A stretch of DNA of 64,000 bases, taken from positions 159,360 to 223,359 of the forward strand of contig NZ_JAFVMF010000007.1 in assembly GCF_017377715.1 (NCBI RefSeq), read 5' to 3'. Position 1 is the first letter of the stretch. Each line of letters starts with the position of its first letter. Made by a program: the position numbers and the translations under genes. This document shows positions 8,968-17,745 of the stretch, piece after piece. The notes below the pieces were generated by a model. That model saw nothing but the letters and a program-made list of their open reading frames with translations. It ran no database searches and was not told the DNA's origin. Source of the DNA: Acetobacter sacchari. Its GTDB lineage: Bacteria > Pseudomonadota > Alphaproteobacteria > Acetobacterales > Acetobacteraceae.

Positions 8968-9349
8968 AGCGTGTTTCAAAACCATGCCGTAAGGGCTGCC
9001 GAAGCAGCCCGCGATCAGTGTGAAGGCGAAGTGGAATCTGCCTTCCTTGTCTAGCGCACGGTGAGATGTCAGAAATGGGATATCTATACTGAGGTTCGCA
9101 CCGACGACCCGGCGATGCTTTTTTCCGTGGGGGCTGCTTTTGATGCCATGAGGGGCGCCCCATCCGACAGGGCTGATAATTACGGCTCTTGTCTGCAAGG
9201 GGCTTTAAAAGGCGCGCCCACCTCTCGGCCACGCAAAAACAACATGCAGGAGCGGTTCCATGGCCGCCCAGAATGCATCGGAAATGAGAGGCGAGTCCAC
9301 GAAGGCTCACCCATCGTCCAAACCTGGATTACAGGAGGGGCAAGGTGAT

Positions 9350-9384
9350 TTAAGTAGGCGCATTAATCGCCTTTTTCTACTTAA
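9350..9384 (+). terminator. hairpin, possible bidirectional terminator
   Basis: GGCG-cattaat-CGCC is followed by TTTTT on the plus strand. A further outer pairing of TTAAGTAG with CTACTTAA flanks it. It is positioned downstream of the csbD-like gene and of the peptidase, so it may end either transcript. Confidence 0.45.
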
Positions 9385-9389
9385 GGCAC

Positions 9390-9426
9390 ACATTCCCGAG
9401 ACGGTCTCGGACTGTCTCAGGAATGT
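9390..9426. repeat. 37-bp near-perfect palindrome
   Basis: The arms are ACATTCC-C-GAGAC-G-GTC and GAC-T-GTCTC-A-GGAATGT around a central TCG, with 15 of 18 positions paired. No T-run follows in either direction, so it looks more like a protein-binding or recombination site than a terminator. It lies just downstream of the csbD-like gene. Confidence 0.6.
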
Positions 9427-9448
9427 CCACTTGGTGGAGAAACGTGCC

Positions 9449-9628
9449 TCACAGATCGTTTATTTTTCCTTTCACCGTCCCCTTGAGTGTGTCGACATGG
9501 CCCTCGATCTTCTGGGCGGAGCCTTCTGCCTCAAGCTCCGGGTTGTTGGTCGCCTTGCCAACTTCTTCTTTAATGGAGCCCACAGCTTTATTGAGGGTTC
9601 CTTTGACTTTGTCAGTAAGTTCGCCCAT
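9449..9628 (-). CDS. CsbD family stress-response protein
   Basis: I start at the ATG giving MGELTDKVKG (59 residues) because AAGGATA lies about 8 bases upstream and because the family begins this way. The protein is small, hydrophilic and helical with repeated Lys/Glu patterns (KAVGSIKEEVGKATNNPE, KIEGHVDTLKGTVKGKI). This is the CsbD-like fold described for general-stress proteins such as CsbD of Bacillus and YjbJ of E. coli. Its biochemical role is not known. It is a monocistronic minus-strand gene between the M20 peptidase and the ABC permease and is probably stress-induced. Confidence 0.8.
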   Translation of the reverse strand: MGELTDKVKGTLNKAVGSIKEEVGKATNNPELEAEGSAQKIEGHVDTLKGTVKGKINDL

Positions 9629-9758
9629 CGTATCTATCCTTATATGAAGTAATACGGACCGAAAGGTCGTCTCAGCCGCACTGGCTGATGCAGATACCAA
9701 CGTGCGATGACCTATCCGGTTTCGTAAACGGGAAGACTGCTAATCAGGCTGAAATGCA

Positions 9759-11516
9759 TCATGCGACATGAGCGTATGCGCCTGAAGTATGGCGGCGCCT
9801 CAGAGCACTTGTCAGTGGAGCCCAGATCAGGCGGCGCGAACTGCTGGCGAAGAATGTCATTGCGGCGATGCCCAGCGCTACGTTTGTCATATCGCCGTTC
9901 ATGCTGGCATGTGTGATGTAGCCGCCTACTCCGAGAAGCTCGAAATCGTGGCCGCCCCACCTGACGAGTTCGGCGGCGATAGAGGCGTTCCAGGCTGCGT
10001 TAGCGGCGGCAACGACGCCCCCGAGCCATGCCGGGGCAAGGCCTGGCAACATCACCTTGCGCCACCATAGACCGCCCCGAACGTTGAACGCGCATGCAGC
10101 CCGCAAGAGGTCTTCGGGAAAAGTTTCTATGCCGCGTAAAATATGCGCCAGAAACAGCCACTGCGCCCCAAGAGCGGGCAACGCCGCCAGCCAGAACCCG
10201 GCATGTACATGTGCGTAGATCGCTGCGCCGACGATGAGCGGATACAGGAGGTTGGCTGGAAACATGGCGCAGACGCCGACAATCTGTGTCGATACGGAGC
10301 GCCGCGCCAGCCATACGCCGACAGGCGTCCAGAAGAGCGAGATCAGTGCAATCAAAGCGACGACACGTATCGTCGTTAACAATCCAAAAAAGAATATATG
10401 CAGAAAGTCACAGAAGAGATGGTGATCTGGGATCAGAACGTCGCCGCACAGTGCTGCGACTGCACCTCCAGTAAGCAATATCGCGGGCACGGCGCGGTTT
10501 TCCATGGCCGGCGGCTCGCTCAAATGTTGCGCTCGGGGGCGTCCACCGATCCGAAGTCGGGCGACGAACTCCACGATACTTGTCGTTGCGCGCGCCGCAG
10601 GCCGGAGGAACGGCGATAATCGAAGCGTTCGGAAAAGCGCCGAATCACGCATTGGGTCGCTGCGCTCAACGTCGCCAAGACGATACCGCGTCGCCCAGCC
10701 CCTCAAGAGCCTCAGACCGAGCTTATTGCACGCGAGCGCGATAACAAGCATGGCCCCGCCGCCAAGAATGATCGGCTGGATCGCGGCTTGTGTCGCTGCG
10801 GCGGCGACGTAGGAGCCTATGCCGGGCAAGGACTCTCCCCCCTGAGCCCACGTCAGATTCTCCGTGAAGAGTAGTGTGAACCATGCGCCGGGTAAGGACG
10901 AGGCAAGGCTGTCGCAGACAGGTGGAATCGAGCATGGAGCTTCGAGGCGCCAGAAGCGTTGCCACGCGGTCAATCCGATTCCACGCGCCGCGAGGTCCAA
11001 TTCGGCTGGCACGCCACGGAGCGCCAGAATCATTGCGAACGCCGCGTCGGGCGCAACGGAACCGGCGGTGGCGATGATGGCGGCGAACTCGGCGCCGGCG
11101 CCATTCCGAGAAGACAGTGCAAGGAATAGCGGGGTTAGAAACGCTGCACGGCCAAGTGTGGGAACTGATCGGGCGGCGCGCGTCAGTCGCGTAAGCATCG
11201 CGCCGCTCCAGCCGCCCGAAGCGGCCAACGGAGCGCACACTCCGGTGACGACCAGCGCCAGAAGTAGCGCAATAGCCATGCGTGACACAGTGAGTGCGGC
11301 AGATAACGGAGCGGCCCACGCCGTGAGGTTAAGCGCTCGTGGAGGTTGTGAGGGAACGGGAAGCCAGCGTGTGGCGAAAACTGCCGCCAGGATGGCCATT
11401 CCCGCCAAAAAGACTGGTGCGGAGAGGTCGACCAGAAGAGATTTAACAAGCGCACGTGCGGAACGCGGGAAAACTGCGATCCGCCCGGGATGAAAAGCAG
11501 GCTCGCCTGACGTCAT
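9759..11516 (-). CDS. fused double permease of a nitrate/sulfonate-type ABC transporter
   Basis: The 585-residue membrane protein is two permease domains in one chain. Each has an EAA-like cytoplasmic loop: AARGIGLTAWQRFWRLEAP in the N-terminal half and RAACAFNVRGGLWWRKVMLP in the C-terminal half. This arrangement normally pairs with an ATPase carrying the AAA-associated domain, the kind encoded at 5842-7224. Here the two genes are separated by the M20 peptidase and csbD genes. A GGGGAG ribosome site precedes the ATG. The gene follows dut by 17 bases on the same strand, so it may be the last gene of a coaBC-dut-permease transcript. Substrate unknown; no solute-binding protein is encoded nearby. 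Confidence 0.85.
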   Translation of the reverse strand: MTSGEPAFHPGRIAVFPRSARALVKSLLVDLSAPVFLAGMAILAAVFATRWLPVPSQPPRALNLTAWAAPLSAALTVSRMAIALLLALVVTGVCAPLAASGGWSGAMLTRLTRAARSVPTLGRAAFLTPLFLALSSRNGAGAEFAAIIATAGSVAPDAAFAMILALRGVPAELDLAARGIGLTAWQRFWRLEAPCSIPPVCDSLASSLPGAWFTLLFTENLTWAQGGESLPGIGSYVAAAATQAAIQPIILGGGAMLVIALACNKLGLRLLRGWATRYRLGDVERSDPMRDSALFRTLRLSPFLRPAARATTSIVEFVARLRIGGRPRAQHLSEPPAMENRAVPAILLTGGAVAALCGDVLIPDHHLFCDFLHIFFFGLLTTIRVVALIALISLFWTPVGVWLARRSVSTQIVGVCAMFPANLLYPLIVGAAIYAHVHAGFWLAALPALGAQWLFLAHILRGIETFPEDLLRAACAFNVRGGLWWRKVMLPGLAPAWLGGVVAAANAAWNASIAAELVRWGGHDFELLGVGGYITHASMNGDMTNVALGIAAMTFFASSSRRLIWAPLTSALRRRHTSGAYAHVA

Positions 11517-11533
11517 GGTCTCCCCGGAGATGA

Positions 11534-11989
11534 TCAGTGACCGGTGCTGCCAAAGCCTCCGACGCCGCGCGCGGTCGCGTCAAGCTCTGCGACCTCGTTC
11601 CACGTTACGCGAAGCACAGGCGCGACGACGGCCTGGGCGATACGCATTCCGCGCTCCACGGTGAACGGCTCAGAACCGGTGTTGAGGATGATGACGCCGA
11701 TTTCGCCGCGGTAGTCTTCGTCGATCGTACCTGGCGAGTTCGGCAGCGTCACGCCGTGCTTCAGCGCGAGGCCCGAGCGGGGACGAAGCTGCAATTCGTA
11801 ACCGGGGGGGAGGGCGATGCGCAGCCCGGTTGGCGCCAGCGCCCGCCCGCCGGGAGGCACGACGAGGGGCTCGCTGACGGCGGCCAGAAGGTCCATCCCC
11901 GCAGCGCCATCGGTGGCGTATGAGGGGAGTGGAAGGTCTTCGGCGTGGGGAAGGCGCTTTACATCCACGCGGATCGACGGCGCGGTCAT
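11534..11989 (-). CDS. dut: deoxyuridine 5'-triphosphate nucleotidohydrolase (dUTPase)
   Basis: Hydrolyses dUTP to dUMP and pyrophosphate, keeping uracil out of DNA and feeding dTMP synthesis. I chose the ATG giving [10 protein letters not shown] (151 residues, the usual trimeric dUTPase length), behind AGGAG. All five family motifs are present: AGMDL (31-35), RPRSGLA (69-75), [12 protein letters not shown] (87-98), RGMRIAQ (113-119) and the C-terminal Phe-containing [11 protein letters not shown] (141-151). It lies just downstream of coaBC, a pairing common in bacteria, and upstream of the ABC permease on the same strand. Confidence 0.96.
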   Translation of the reverse strand: MTAPSIRVDVKRLPHAEDLPLPSYATDGAAGMDLLAAVSEPLVVPPGGRALAPTGLRIALPPGYELQLRPRSGLALKHGVTLPNSPGTIDEDYRGEIGVIILNTGSEPFTVERGMRIAQAVVAPVLRVTWNEVAELDATARGVGGFGSTGH

Positions 11990-12053
11990 CGAACGCTCCT
12001 GAAAGCGGCCCTGCGGGCGGAGGCTGGATGTGAAAGAAACATGGAACTCCCGA

Positions 12054-13328
12054 TCATGGCGTCGTCTTTGCGACACTGGGCGCATCGTCGCTAAACTGCT
12101 TCGCGATCCGCTCCGCGAGGCGGGATGCGAGATCGTCCTTGAGCATCAGCGGCCAGCGTTCGACGCCCGCGTCCGAGATCAGAATAGCACGGTTCTCCGG
12201 GCCGCCCATGACATTCGTGCCTGTCGACACGTCATTTGCAACAATCCAGTCGCACCCCTTGCGCGCCCGCTTTGCGATGGCGTTCGCCTCGACGTCGTCC
12301 GTCTCCGCTGCGAAGCCGATCACGAGGCGAGGCCGCTTTGGTCCAACCACTGAGATTTCAGCAAGAATGTCGGGATTTGGAACGAGGGTCAGAACCGGGG
12401 GCGACTGCCCCGCCTGCTTCTTGATCTTGGAGTTCGTTGGATGCTCGACGCGCCAGTCCGCGACAGCCGCTGCGCAGACGACGATATCTGCCGGCAGGGC
12501 GGCATATGTCGCCGAGCGCATTTCCTCACCGGTCTCCACCCGGGCGCCGTGGACGCCCTGTGGGAACTCCAGAGACGTCGGGCCGCTGACCAACGTGACA
12601 TCAGCGCCAAGTCGGGAGAGCGCCCCGGCGATGGCATATCCCTGCAAGCCCGATGAACGGTTTCCAAGGAAGCGCACCGGGTCGATAGGCTCATGGGTCG
12701 GTCCGGCCGTGACGACCGCTTTGCGTCCGATCAAGGGGAGAGGGGCAGGCGAGAGGAGCTGCGTCTTTTTCGGTGTGGCGCGCAGACTCGTCAGAATCGC
12801 GTCGCGAATCGTCGCTGGTTCTGCGAGGCGTCCTGGCCCGTATTCACCGCAAGCCATTTCCCCATCGTCCGGTCCAACAATTTGCACGCCTCTGACCCGC
12901 AACGTCTCAATATTCGCGCGAGTCGCCGGGTGATCCCACATGCGTACGTTCATTGCTGGAGCCGCCATGACGGGTGTGTCTGTCGCGAGTAGCAGTGTTG
13001 TCGCCAGATCGTCGGCCAGCCCATGAGCCATTCGAGCGAGGATGTGCGCGGTTGCGGGGGCGACGACGACAAGGTCGGCGGAACGGGAAAGGACGATGTG
13101 GCCCATTTCCTGTTCGTCGGTGAGAGAAAACAGATCGCGATAAACAGGCTCGCCGCTTAGGGCCTGAACGGCCAGAGGCGTTACGAACTGTTCGGCGGCG
13201 TGGGTCAGGACGCAGCGCGTTCTGACGCCAGCAGTCGTCAGTAATCTGATCAGTTCGAGCGCCTTGTAAGCGGCGACGCCGCCGCTCACGATCAGAAGGA
13301 CCGAGGGTTTGTTCATTTCATGCGTCAT
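12054..13328 (-). CDS. coaBC: bifunctional phosphopantothenoylcysteine decarboxylase / phosphopantothenate-cysteine ligase
   Basis: Carries out two steps of coenzyme A synthesis: ligation of cysteine to 4'-phosphopantothenate, then decarboxylation to 4'-phosphopantetheine. The N-terminal CoaC flavoprotein domain (about residues 1-190) shows [15 protein letters not shown] and the substrate-binding [13 protein letters not shown]. The C-terminal CoaB domain (about 205-420) shows [20 protein letters not shown]. The length of 424 is normal. The start at 13328 is preceded by GGGGTG; an internal ATG at 13316 is an alternative. It is 51 bases downstream of ubiE and upstream of dut on the same strand, so all three are likely co-transcribed. 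Confidence 0.96.
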   Translation of the reverse strand: MTHEMNKPSVLLIVSGGVAAYKALELIRLLTTAGVRTRCVLTHAAEQFVTPLAVQALSGEPVYRDLFSLTDEQEMGHIVLSRSADLVVVAPATAHILARMAHGLADDLATTLLLATDTPVMAAPAMNVRMWDHPATRANIETLRVRGVQIVGPDDGEMACGEYGPGRLAEPATIRDAILTSLRATPKKTQLLSPAPLPLIGRKAVVTAGPTHEPIDPVRFLGNRSSGLQGYAIAGALSRLGADVTLVSGPTSLEFPQGVHGARVETGEEMRSATYAALPADIVVCAAAVADWRVEHPTNSKIKKQAGQSPPVLTLVPNPDILAEISVVGPKRPRLVIGFAAETDDVEANAIAKRARKGCDWIVANDVSTGTNVMGGPENRAILISDAGVERWPLMLKDDLASRLAERIAKQFSDDAPSVAKTTP

Positions 13329-13379
13329 GGGCGGATCACCCCGTGGCTCAGAATTCGACCGCCGACAGGTCGCGGCCTG

Positions 13380-14198
13380 TCAGACTCTCCAGCCCGAATG
13401 GATCGCCGCGATGCCGCCCGACAGGGACTGATAACGGACATGGCTGAATCCGGCGTCACGGAACATGTCGGCCAGCGTCTCCTGATCAGGGAAGGTGCGG
13501 ATGCTCTCGGCCAGATACTGGTAGCTGTCGCGGTCTTTGGCGATCTTTTCTCCAAGCAGCGGCAGCACCTTGAATGACCACGCGTCGTAGATCGGCGCCA
13601 GAGCCGCGACCTGCACGTGAGAAAACTCCAGACAGAGGAAGCGGCCACCCGGCCGCAGCACACGCCGCGCTTCACGCAGCACCGACATCTTGTCGGTGCA
13701 ATTGCGCAGACCAAAAGCAATGGTCACCCGGTCGACGGCACGATCCGGCAAGGGGATCTGTTCGGCGTCGACGACGCAGAACGTCAGGTCGGATACATAC
13801 CCGCGCGCGATGGCGCGATCACGACCGACGGACAGCATCGAGGCATTGATGTCGGTCATAATGGCCGGACCGCCGCCGCCTGCGAGCCAGCCGAAGGTGA
13901 TGTCCCCCGTGCCGCCCGCCAGATCAAGAAGCTTTAGGCCGGGCTGTGGGCCGAGCTCCGCATTGAACATCCGCTTCCAGACGCGATGGACGCCAAGGGA
14001 CATCAGGTCGTTCATGACGTCGTAACGGCTGGCGACGCTGTCGAAAACACCCCTGACCAGCGTCTTCTTCTCGGACTTCGGCACTGTCCGGTAGCCGAAG
14101 TCGGCGGTGTCGCCGGAACTGGTCCCGAAGGAGTCGGCTCCCCCGGTTCCGTGGGAGTGCGGCGACGCGTCGTATGTGTGCGGGGCATTGTCGGTCAT
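13380..14198 (-). CDS. ubiE: ubiquinone/menaquinone biosynthesis C-methyltransferase
   Basis: SAM-dependent C-methylation in ubiquinone synthesis. The start giving [10 protein letters not shown] yields 272 residues, with an N-terminal extension of about 40 polar residues before the conserved [20 protein letters not shown]. The SAM-binding motif is [11 protein letters not shown], followed by [12 protein letters not shown] and the typical UbiE end [13 protein letters not shown]. The gene is divergent from mutM with only 28 bases between the start codons, so promoters must overlap. Acetic acid bacteria depend on ubiquinone for periplasmic oxidations. The frequent neighbour ubiB is not between this gene and coaBC. 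Confidence 0.94.
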   Translation of the reverse strand: MTDNAPHTYDASPHSHGTGGADSFGTSSGDTADFGYRTVPKSEKKTLVRGVFDSVASRYDVMNDLMSLGVHRVWKRMFNAELGPQPGLKLLDLAGGTGDITFGWLAGGGGPAIMTDINASMLSVGRDRAIARGYVSDLTFCVVDAEQIPLPDRAVDRVTIAFGLRNCTDKMSVLREARRVLRPGGRFLCLEFSHVQVAALAPIYDAWSFKVLPLLGEKIAKDRDSYQYLAESIRTFPDQETLADMFRDAGFSHVRYQSLSGGIAAIHSGWRV

Positions 14199-14226
14199 GG
14201 ACTCGACGTATAGCGTGTTTGGACCC

Positions 14227-15102
14227 ATGCCAGAACTCCCCGAAGTAGAAACCGTCATGCGCGGAATGCGCGCGCAGATGGAAGGCCACACGATCGTGGA
14301 GGCCGTAGTCCGGCGGCCGGATTTGCGTTGGCCCTTGCCGCCGCGATTGCGGCAGGAACTGACGGGGCGGCGGATCGAAAGTTTTCGTCGAAGGGGCAAG
14401 TACATCTTCATGCGTTTGAGCAGCGGCAGATCGCTCCTGCTTCATCTGGGCATGTCCGGCCGCGTCGTTTTGAACAGCTTCTCCGGCGCTGCTCTGGCGA
14501 GGGCGCTGGAGAACGAGTCGCAGAAGCACGAGCACGTTGCCTTCATGACGCGGGAGGGAACGCGTTTTGGGCTGGTCGACCCGAGACGGTTTGGCGCGCT
14601 CGATCTGATCGACACGGCGCTGGAGGGCCGGCATTCGCTGGTGGCCTCGATGGGACCGGAGCCGCTGGAAGCCAGCTTCAGGGCAGGAGTGCTGACGAAA
14701 GCCTTTGCGGGGCGCAGAACGCCGGTCAAAACGTTGCTGCTGGATCAGCGCGTGGTGGCCGGACTGGGCAATATATATGTGTGCGAGGCGTTGTTTCGTG
14801 CCCGTATCCACCCCGAGACGCTGGCCGGGGCGATAGGGGCGCCTGCGTTGCGGCGTCTCGCCGCAGCTATCCGGGCGGTTCTGGAAGAGGCGGTGGCGGC
14901 CGGCGGCTCCAGTCTTCGGGATTATGTGCAGCCAGATGGAGAATTGGGATACTTCCAGCATGCGTGGCGCGTGTATGGGCGGGAGGGGGAAGCGTGTCCG
15001 GATTGCCGTCCGAATTTCGACTGCCCCGGCGTCCGAAGGATCACGCAGGGCGGTCGCTCGACATTTTTCTGTCCGCGCCAGCAGCCTGCGCCGTCTAGCT
15101 AG
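14227..15102 (+). CDS. mutM: formamidopyrimidine-DNA glycosylase, atypical zinc finger
   Basis: Removes 8-oxoguanine and formamidopyrimidines from DNA and nicks the abasic site. The start giving [10 protein letters not shown] supplies the catalytic Pro and Glu2 used by this family after Met removal. Lys58 in RRRGKYIF is the usual conserved Lys. The helix-two-turn-helix region contains [14 protein letters not shown]. The C-terminal zinc finger is unusual: Cys257, Cys260 and Cys282 are present, but the expected fourth Cys (CPxCQ) is Gln285 in CPRQQ. An extra Cys266 occurs in FDCPGV. Length 291 is normal. It is divergent from ubiE. Confidence 0.94.
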   Translation: MPELPEVETVMRGMRAQMEGHTIVEAVVRRPDLRWPLPPRLRQELTGRRIESFRRRGKYIFMRLSSGRSLLLHLGMSGRVVLNSFSGAALARALENESQKHEHVAFMTREGTRFGLVDPRRFGALDLIDTALEGRHSLVASMGPEPLEASFRAGVLTKAFAGRRTPVKTLLLDQRVVAGLGNIYVCEALFRARIHPETLAGAIGAPALRRLAAAIRAVLEEAVAAGGSSLRDYVQPDGELGYFQHAWRVYGREGEACPDCRPNFDCPGVRRITQGGRSTFFCPRQQPAPSS

Positions 15103-15165
15103 GGCCTGTGGACGACTCTCCGCGTATGCCTGTCCCGCGCGGTTCGCGAAGGTGAATAACTTCGC

Positions 15166-15194
15166 TTGACGGCCCCGCGCGGCTTGGATTAGAG
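15166..15194 (+). promoter_or_regulatory. putative sigma-70 type promoter for rpsT
   Basis: TTGACG and TTAGAG are separated by 17 bases and lie about 80 bases upstream of the rpsT start. Spacing and the -35 match are good; the -10 is weaker. Confidence 0.45.
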
Positions 15195-15274
15195 AACCCA
15201 ACCTCATTCGGGCCTCTTCGTCGACAGGCGGGTCGGAAGCCTTATTCATTTTCGTTTGGACCAGACAGAGAACC

Positions 15275-15544
15275 ATGGCGAACATCGCATCTGCCCGTAA
15301 GCGCATCCGTCAGACGGAGCGCCGCACCGCTCGCAACACCGCTCGCATGTCCCGCATGCGCACCTTCATCAAGAAGGTCGAGACGGCGATCGCGTCGGGC
15401 AACAAAGAGCAGGCGAACGCGGCCCTGAAGCTGGCTCAGCCGGAAATCCAGCGCGCCGCGACCAAGGGCGTCGTTCATCACAACACGATCGCGCGGAAGA
15501 TTTCCCGCCTGTCCGCACGCATCAAGGCTCTTGCTCCGGCTTGA
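15275..15544 (+). CDS. rpsT: 30S ribosomal protein S20
   Basis: Binds 16S rRNA early in small-subunit assembly. The 89-residue, strongly basic, helical protein begins [20 protein letters not shown], the standard S20 opening, and ends with the conserved [15 protein letters not shown]. It is a single-gene unit with its own likely promoter and a strong terminator downstream. The position between mutM and dnaA is a common arrangement in this family of bacteria. Confidence 0.98.
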   Translation: MANIASARKRIRQTERRTARNTARMSRMRTFIKKVETAIASGNKEQANAALKLAQPEIQRAATKGVVHHNTIARKISRLSARIKALAPA

Positions 15545-15592
15545 ACCGCTGCGAGTTTTAATTCGGCAATAGAAAGCCGAATTAATTAAGTA

Positions 15593-15633
15593 AAAAAGCC
15601 GCATCTCGAGAGAGGTGTCGGCTTTTTGTTTTT
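15593..15633 (+). terminator. rho-independent terminator of rpsT
   Basis: AAAAAGCCG pairs with CGGCTTTTT around a CG-containing loop and is followed by GTTTTT. It is about 50 bases downstream of the rpsT stop. Confidence 0.8.
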
Positions 15634-16150
15634 CTGGAATTGCGTCCGGCGTGTTTGGCGTGAAGTAAGTGCTGGCCGTTCAGGTTATTTATTCACAAAA
15701 CTTGTTTCGTTCGAGTCGAAAATCTCATTGCGTCATGCGAATCGGTGCTCTAAACCGATTCGCACAGCTTGATAATAAAGAGACGGCTGTTTCCTTCCGT
15801 GATCTGGGGGTTCTTCGTTCTTTGTACGCCAGAAAGCATGGCGTGATTGCTCCTGTACGGTCGGGAAGGCCGCAGGGGACGGGCGCGGCGCATCAAAGCC
15901 GCTTTGAGGAACAGGCGGCGAACGCAAAATCGCCGCCCCGTTCAAAGAACGTTGAGCGAAAGAATCTTCGGGCAATCATGCTCCGCACATGTCATGGTGG
16001 GGGCTTGTCGAGGATATTGGAGTGGGAATGGCCGCCGGGTTTGATGAGGTTGAACCGGATATGGAACACCGCCTCACAACGTTTGAGGGTGGCGCTGCCC
16101 CCAGAGGAATCGCGTCGGGAGCATTTCCGGCAAGCGACCTGGGAGAAGAT
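15634..16150 (+). other. dnaA upstream region
   Basis: About 500 bases between the rpsT terminator and the chosen dnaA start. It contains a consensus DnaA box (listed separately). The dnaA frame is open from 15989, so a longer N-terminus starting at 15989 or 16061 is possible. Other open frames here look like chance. Confidence 0.5.
15689..15697 (+). promoter_or_regulatory. DnaA box
   Basis: TTATTCACA is an exact match to the TTATNCACA consensus and lies about 450 bases upstream of dnaA. A single box suggests DnaA autoregulation or part of an origin. I did not find a cluster of boxes. Confidence 0.6.
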
Positions 16151-17602
16151 ATGACTGCGGGTTTTTCAGGGCAGATCAGTGATGATCATGACGTCGCTCA
16201 GGCGCCAGGAGGGCTTCTGACGGAGGCGTGGGCGAGGATCGCCGCGCGTATGAAGTCCGAGGTGGGCGAGGTCGAGTATCGGACCTGGCTGCAGCAGATC
16301 GTGCTCGGGCCGGTGGACGGGGATGAAGTCACGCTGCTTCTGCCGACGCGGTTTTTGCGCGACTGGGTCCGTAGCCAGTATGGTGACCGTCTGAGCACAC
16401 TTTGGAATCAGGAGATTCCGGCGCTTCGTCGCGTCGAGTTGCAGGTGATGCGCCCTGGCGATCGCCCTGCTGCCGCAACGGCTGAACAGGCTGTTCCGGT
16501 TGCGTCTGGCCGGCGCGTCGCGGACGTCCCGGAAGCCCCGGCTCCTGTCGTGGAGCGCGTGCAGGACGCGCGTTCGGATCTTGTCGCGCCGCTGGATCCT
16601 CGCTTCACGTTCGACAGCTTCGTCGTCGGCAAACCCAACGAGTTCGCCTATGCCTGCGCCCGTCGTGTGGCCGAAAAGCCGTCGAGTCCGGGGTTCAATC
16701 CGCTGTTCCTGTATGGCGGCGTGGGATTGGGCAAGACGCATCTCATGCATGCCATAGGCTCCGAACTGACGCGTGAAGGGCGAGTGTCCGTCGCATACAT
16801 GTCGGCTGAAAAGTTCATGTATCGCTTCATCGGCGCGATCCGGTCGCAATCGACGATTGAGTTCAAGGAGCAGTTACGTTCGGTTGACGTGTTGATGATC
16901 GACGATCTGCAGTTTCTGATAGGGAAGGACAACACGCAGGAAGAGTTCTTTCACACCTTCAATGCGCTGGTGGATGCTGGTCGGCAGATCGTGGTTTCGG
17001 CCGACAAGTCGCCTTCCGATCTGTCGGGGCTGGAAGACAGACTGCGCACCCGTCTCGGTTGCGGAATGGTGGCCGATATTCACGCCACGACGTTCGAGCT
17101 TCGTATCTCCATTCTGGAGGCGAAGGCCACGGCCTCCGGCGTGCCGGTTCCAGCCAAGGTGCTGGAGTTCCTTGCGCACAAGATCACCACCAACGTGCGC
17201 GAACTGGAAGGCGCTCTTAACCGATTGATCGCGCACGCTAATCTGTTCGGTCGCCCTGTGACGCTGGAAGCGACGCAGGAAGTTCTGCACGATATTCTCA
17301 AGGCTCACGACCGGCGGGTCACCATCGAGGAAATCCAGAGAAAGGTGTCCGAGCATTGGAACATCCGCCTCACCGACATGTCCTCGGCGCGGCGCGCTCG
17401 TGCGGTCGCACGGCCTAGGCAGGTTGCGATGTATCTAGCCAAGCAGTTGACCAGCCGTTCGCTGCCAGAGATTGGTCGGAAGTTCGGTAATCGCGACCAT
17501 ACGACCGTCATGCATGCGGTGCAGCGTGTGACTGAACTGATGGAGCGTGACACTGCGTTCGCGGAGGACGTGGAGCTTCTGCGCCGCATGCTGGAGAGCT
17601 GA
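16151..17602 (+). CDS. dnaA: chromosomal replication initiator protein DnaA
   Basis: AAA+ ATPase that binds DnaA boxes and opens the origin. I chose the ATG giving MTAGFSGQIS (483 residues, close to the usual length, GGGAGAAG upstream), though the frame is open from 15989. Domain I contains AWARIAARMKSEVGEVEYRTWL. The AAA+ core has Walker A GGVGLGKTHLMHA, Walker B VDVLMIDDLQF and sensor regions. Domain IV ends with the DNA-binding signature RKFGNRDHTTVMHAV. It heads the classical dnaA-dnaN-recF-gyrB array on the plus strand. Confidence 0.97.
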   Translation: MTAGFSGQISDDHDVAQAPGGLLTEAWARIAARMKSEVGEVEYRTWLQQIVLGPVDGDEVTLLLPTRFLRDWVRSQYGDRLSTLWNQEIPALRRVELQVMRPGDRPAAATAEQAVPVASGRRVADVPEAPAPVVERVQDARSDLVAPLDPRFTFDSFVVGKPNEFAYACARRVAEKPSSPGFNPLFLYGGVGLGKTHLMHAIGSELTREGRVSVAYMSAEKFMYRFIGAIRSQSTIEFKEQLRSVDVLMIDDLQFLIGKDNTQEEFFHTFNALVDAGRQIVVSADKSPSDLSGLEDRLRTRLGCGMVADIHATTFELRISILEAKATASGVPVPAKVLEFLAHKITTNVRELEGALNRLIAHANLFGRPVTLEATQEVLHDILKAHDRRVTIEEIQRKVSEHWNIRLTDMSSARRARAVARPRQVAMYLAKQLTSRSLPEIGRKFGNRDHTTVMHAVQRVTELMERDTAFAEDVELLRRMLES

Positions 17603-17745
17603 CGGCTGCCGATGCGTCGGCGGACGGCGACGGCCTGTGGGTTTGCTTGGACTCGCGACGCTGCTAGGTTGACCGTAAATTTAAAGGATTTCAGCTGGAT
17701 CGCCGTTACAGGCGAGCTTTCCGGCCCACGGAGGAACAGGCGTCG

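Larger units (their letters stand above)
8968..9448. other. intergenic region with possible IS remnant and hairpins
   Basis: Begins GAGCGTGTTTCAAAA directly after TTA, which resembles the IS5-type end seen at the right edge of the window (GAGCCTGTTTGGAAAA), including a TNA target. No matching opposite end was found. Two minus-strand frames across 8866-9310 are open but I do not recognise a transposase in them. The second half contains the two hairpin structures listed separately. Confidence 0.35.

Noticed and set aside
13924..15306. A 460-residue minus-strand frame overlapping mutM and ubiE
   Set aside because: It crosses two well-supported genes and its product has no recognisable fold.
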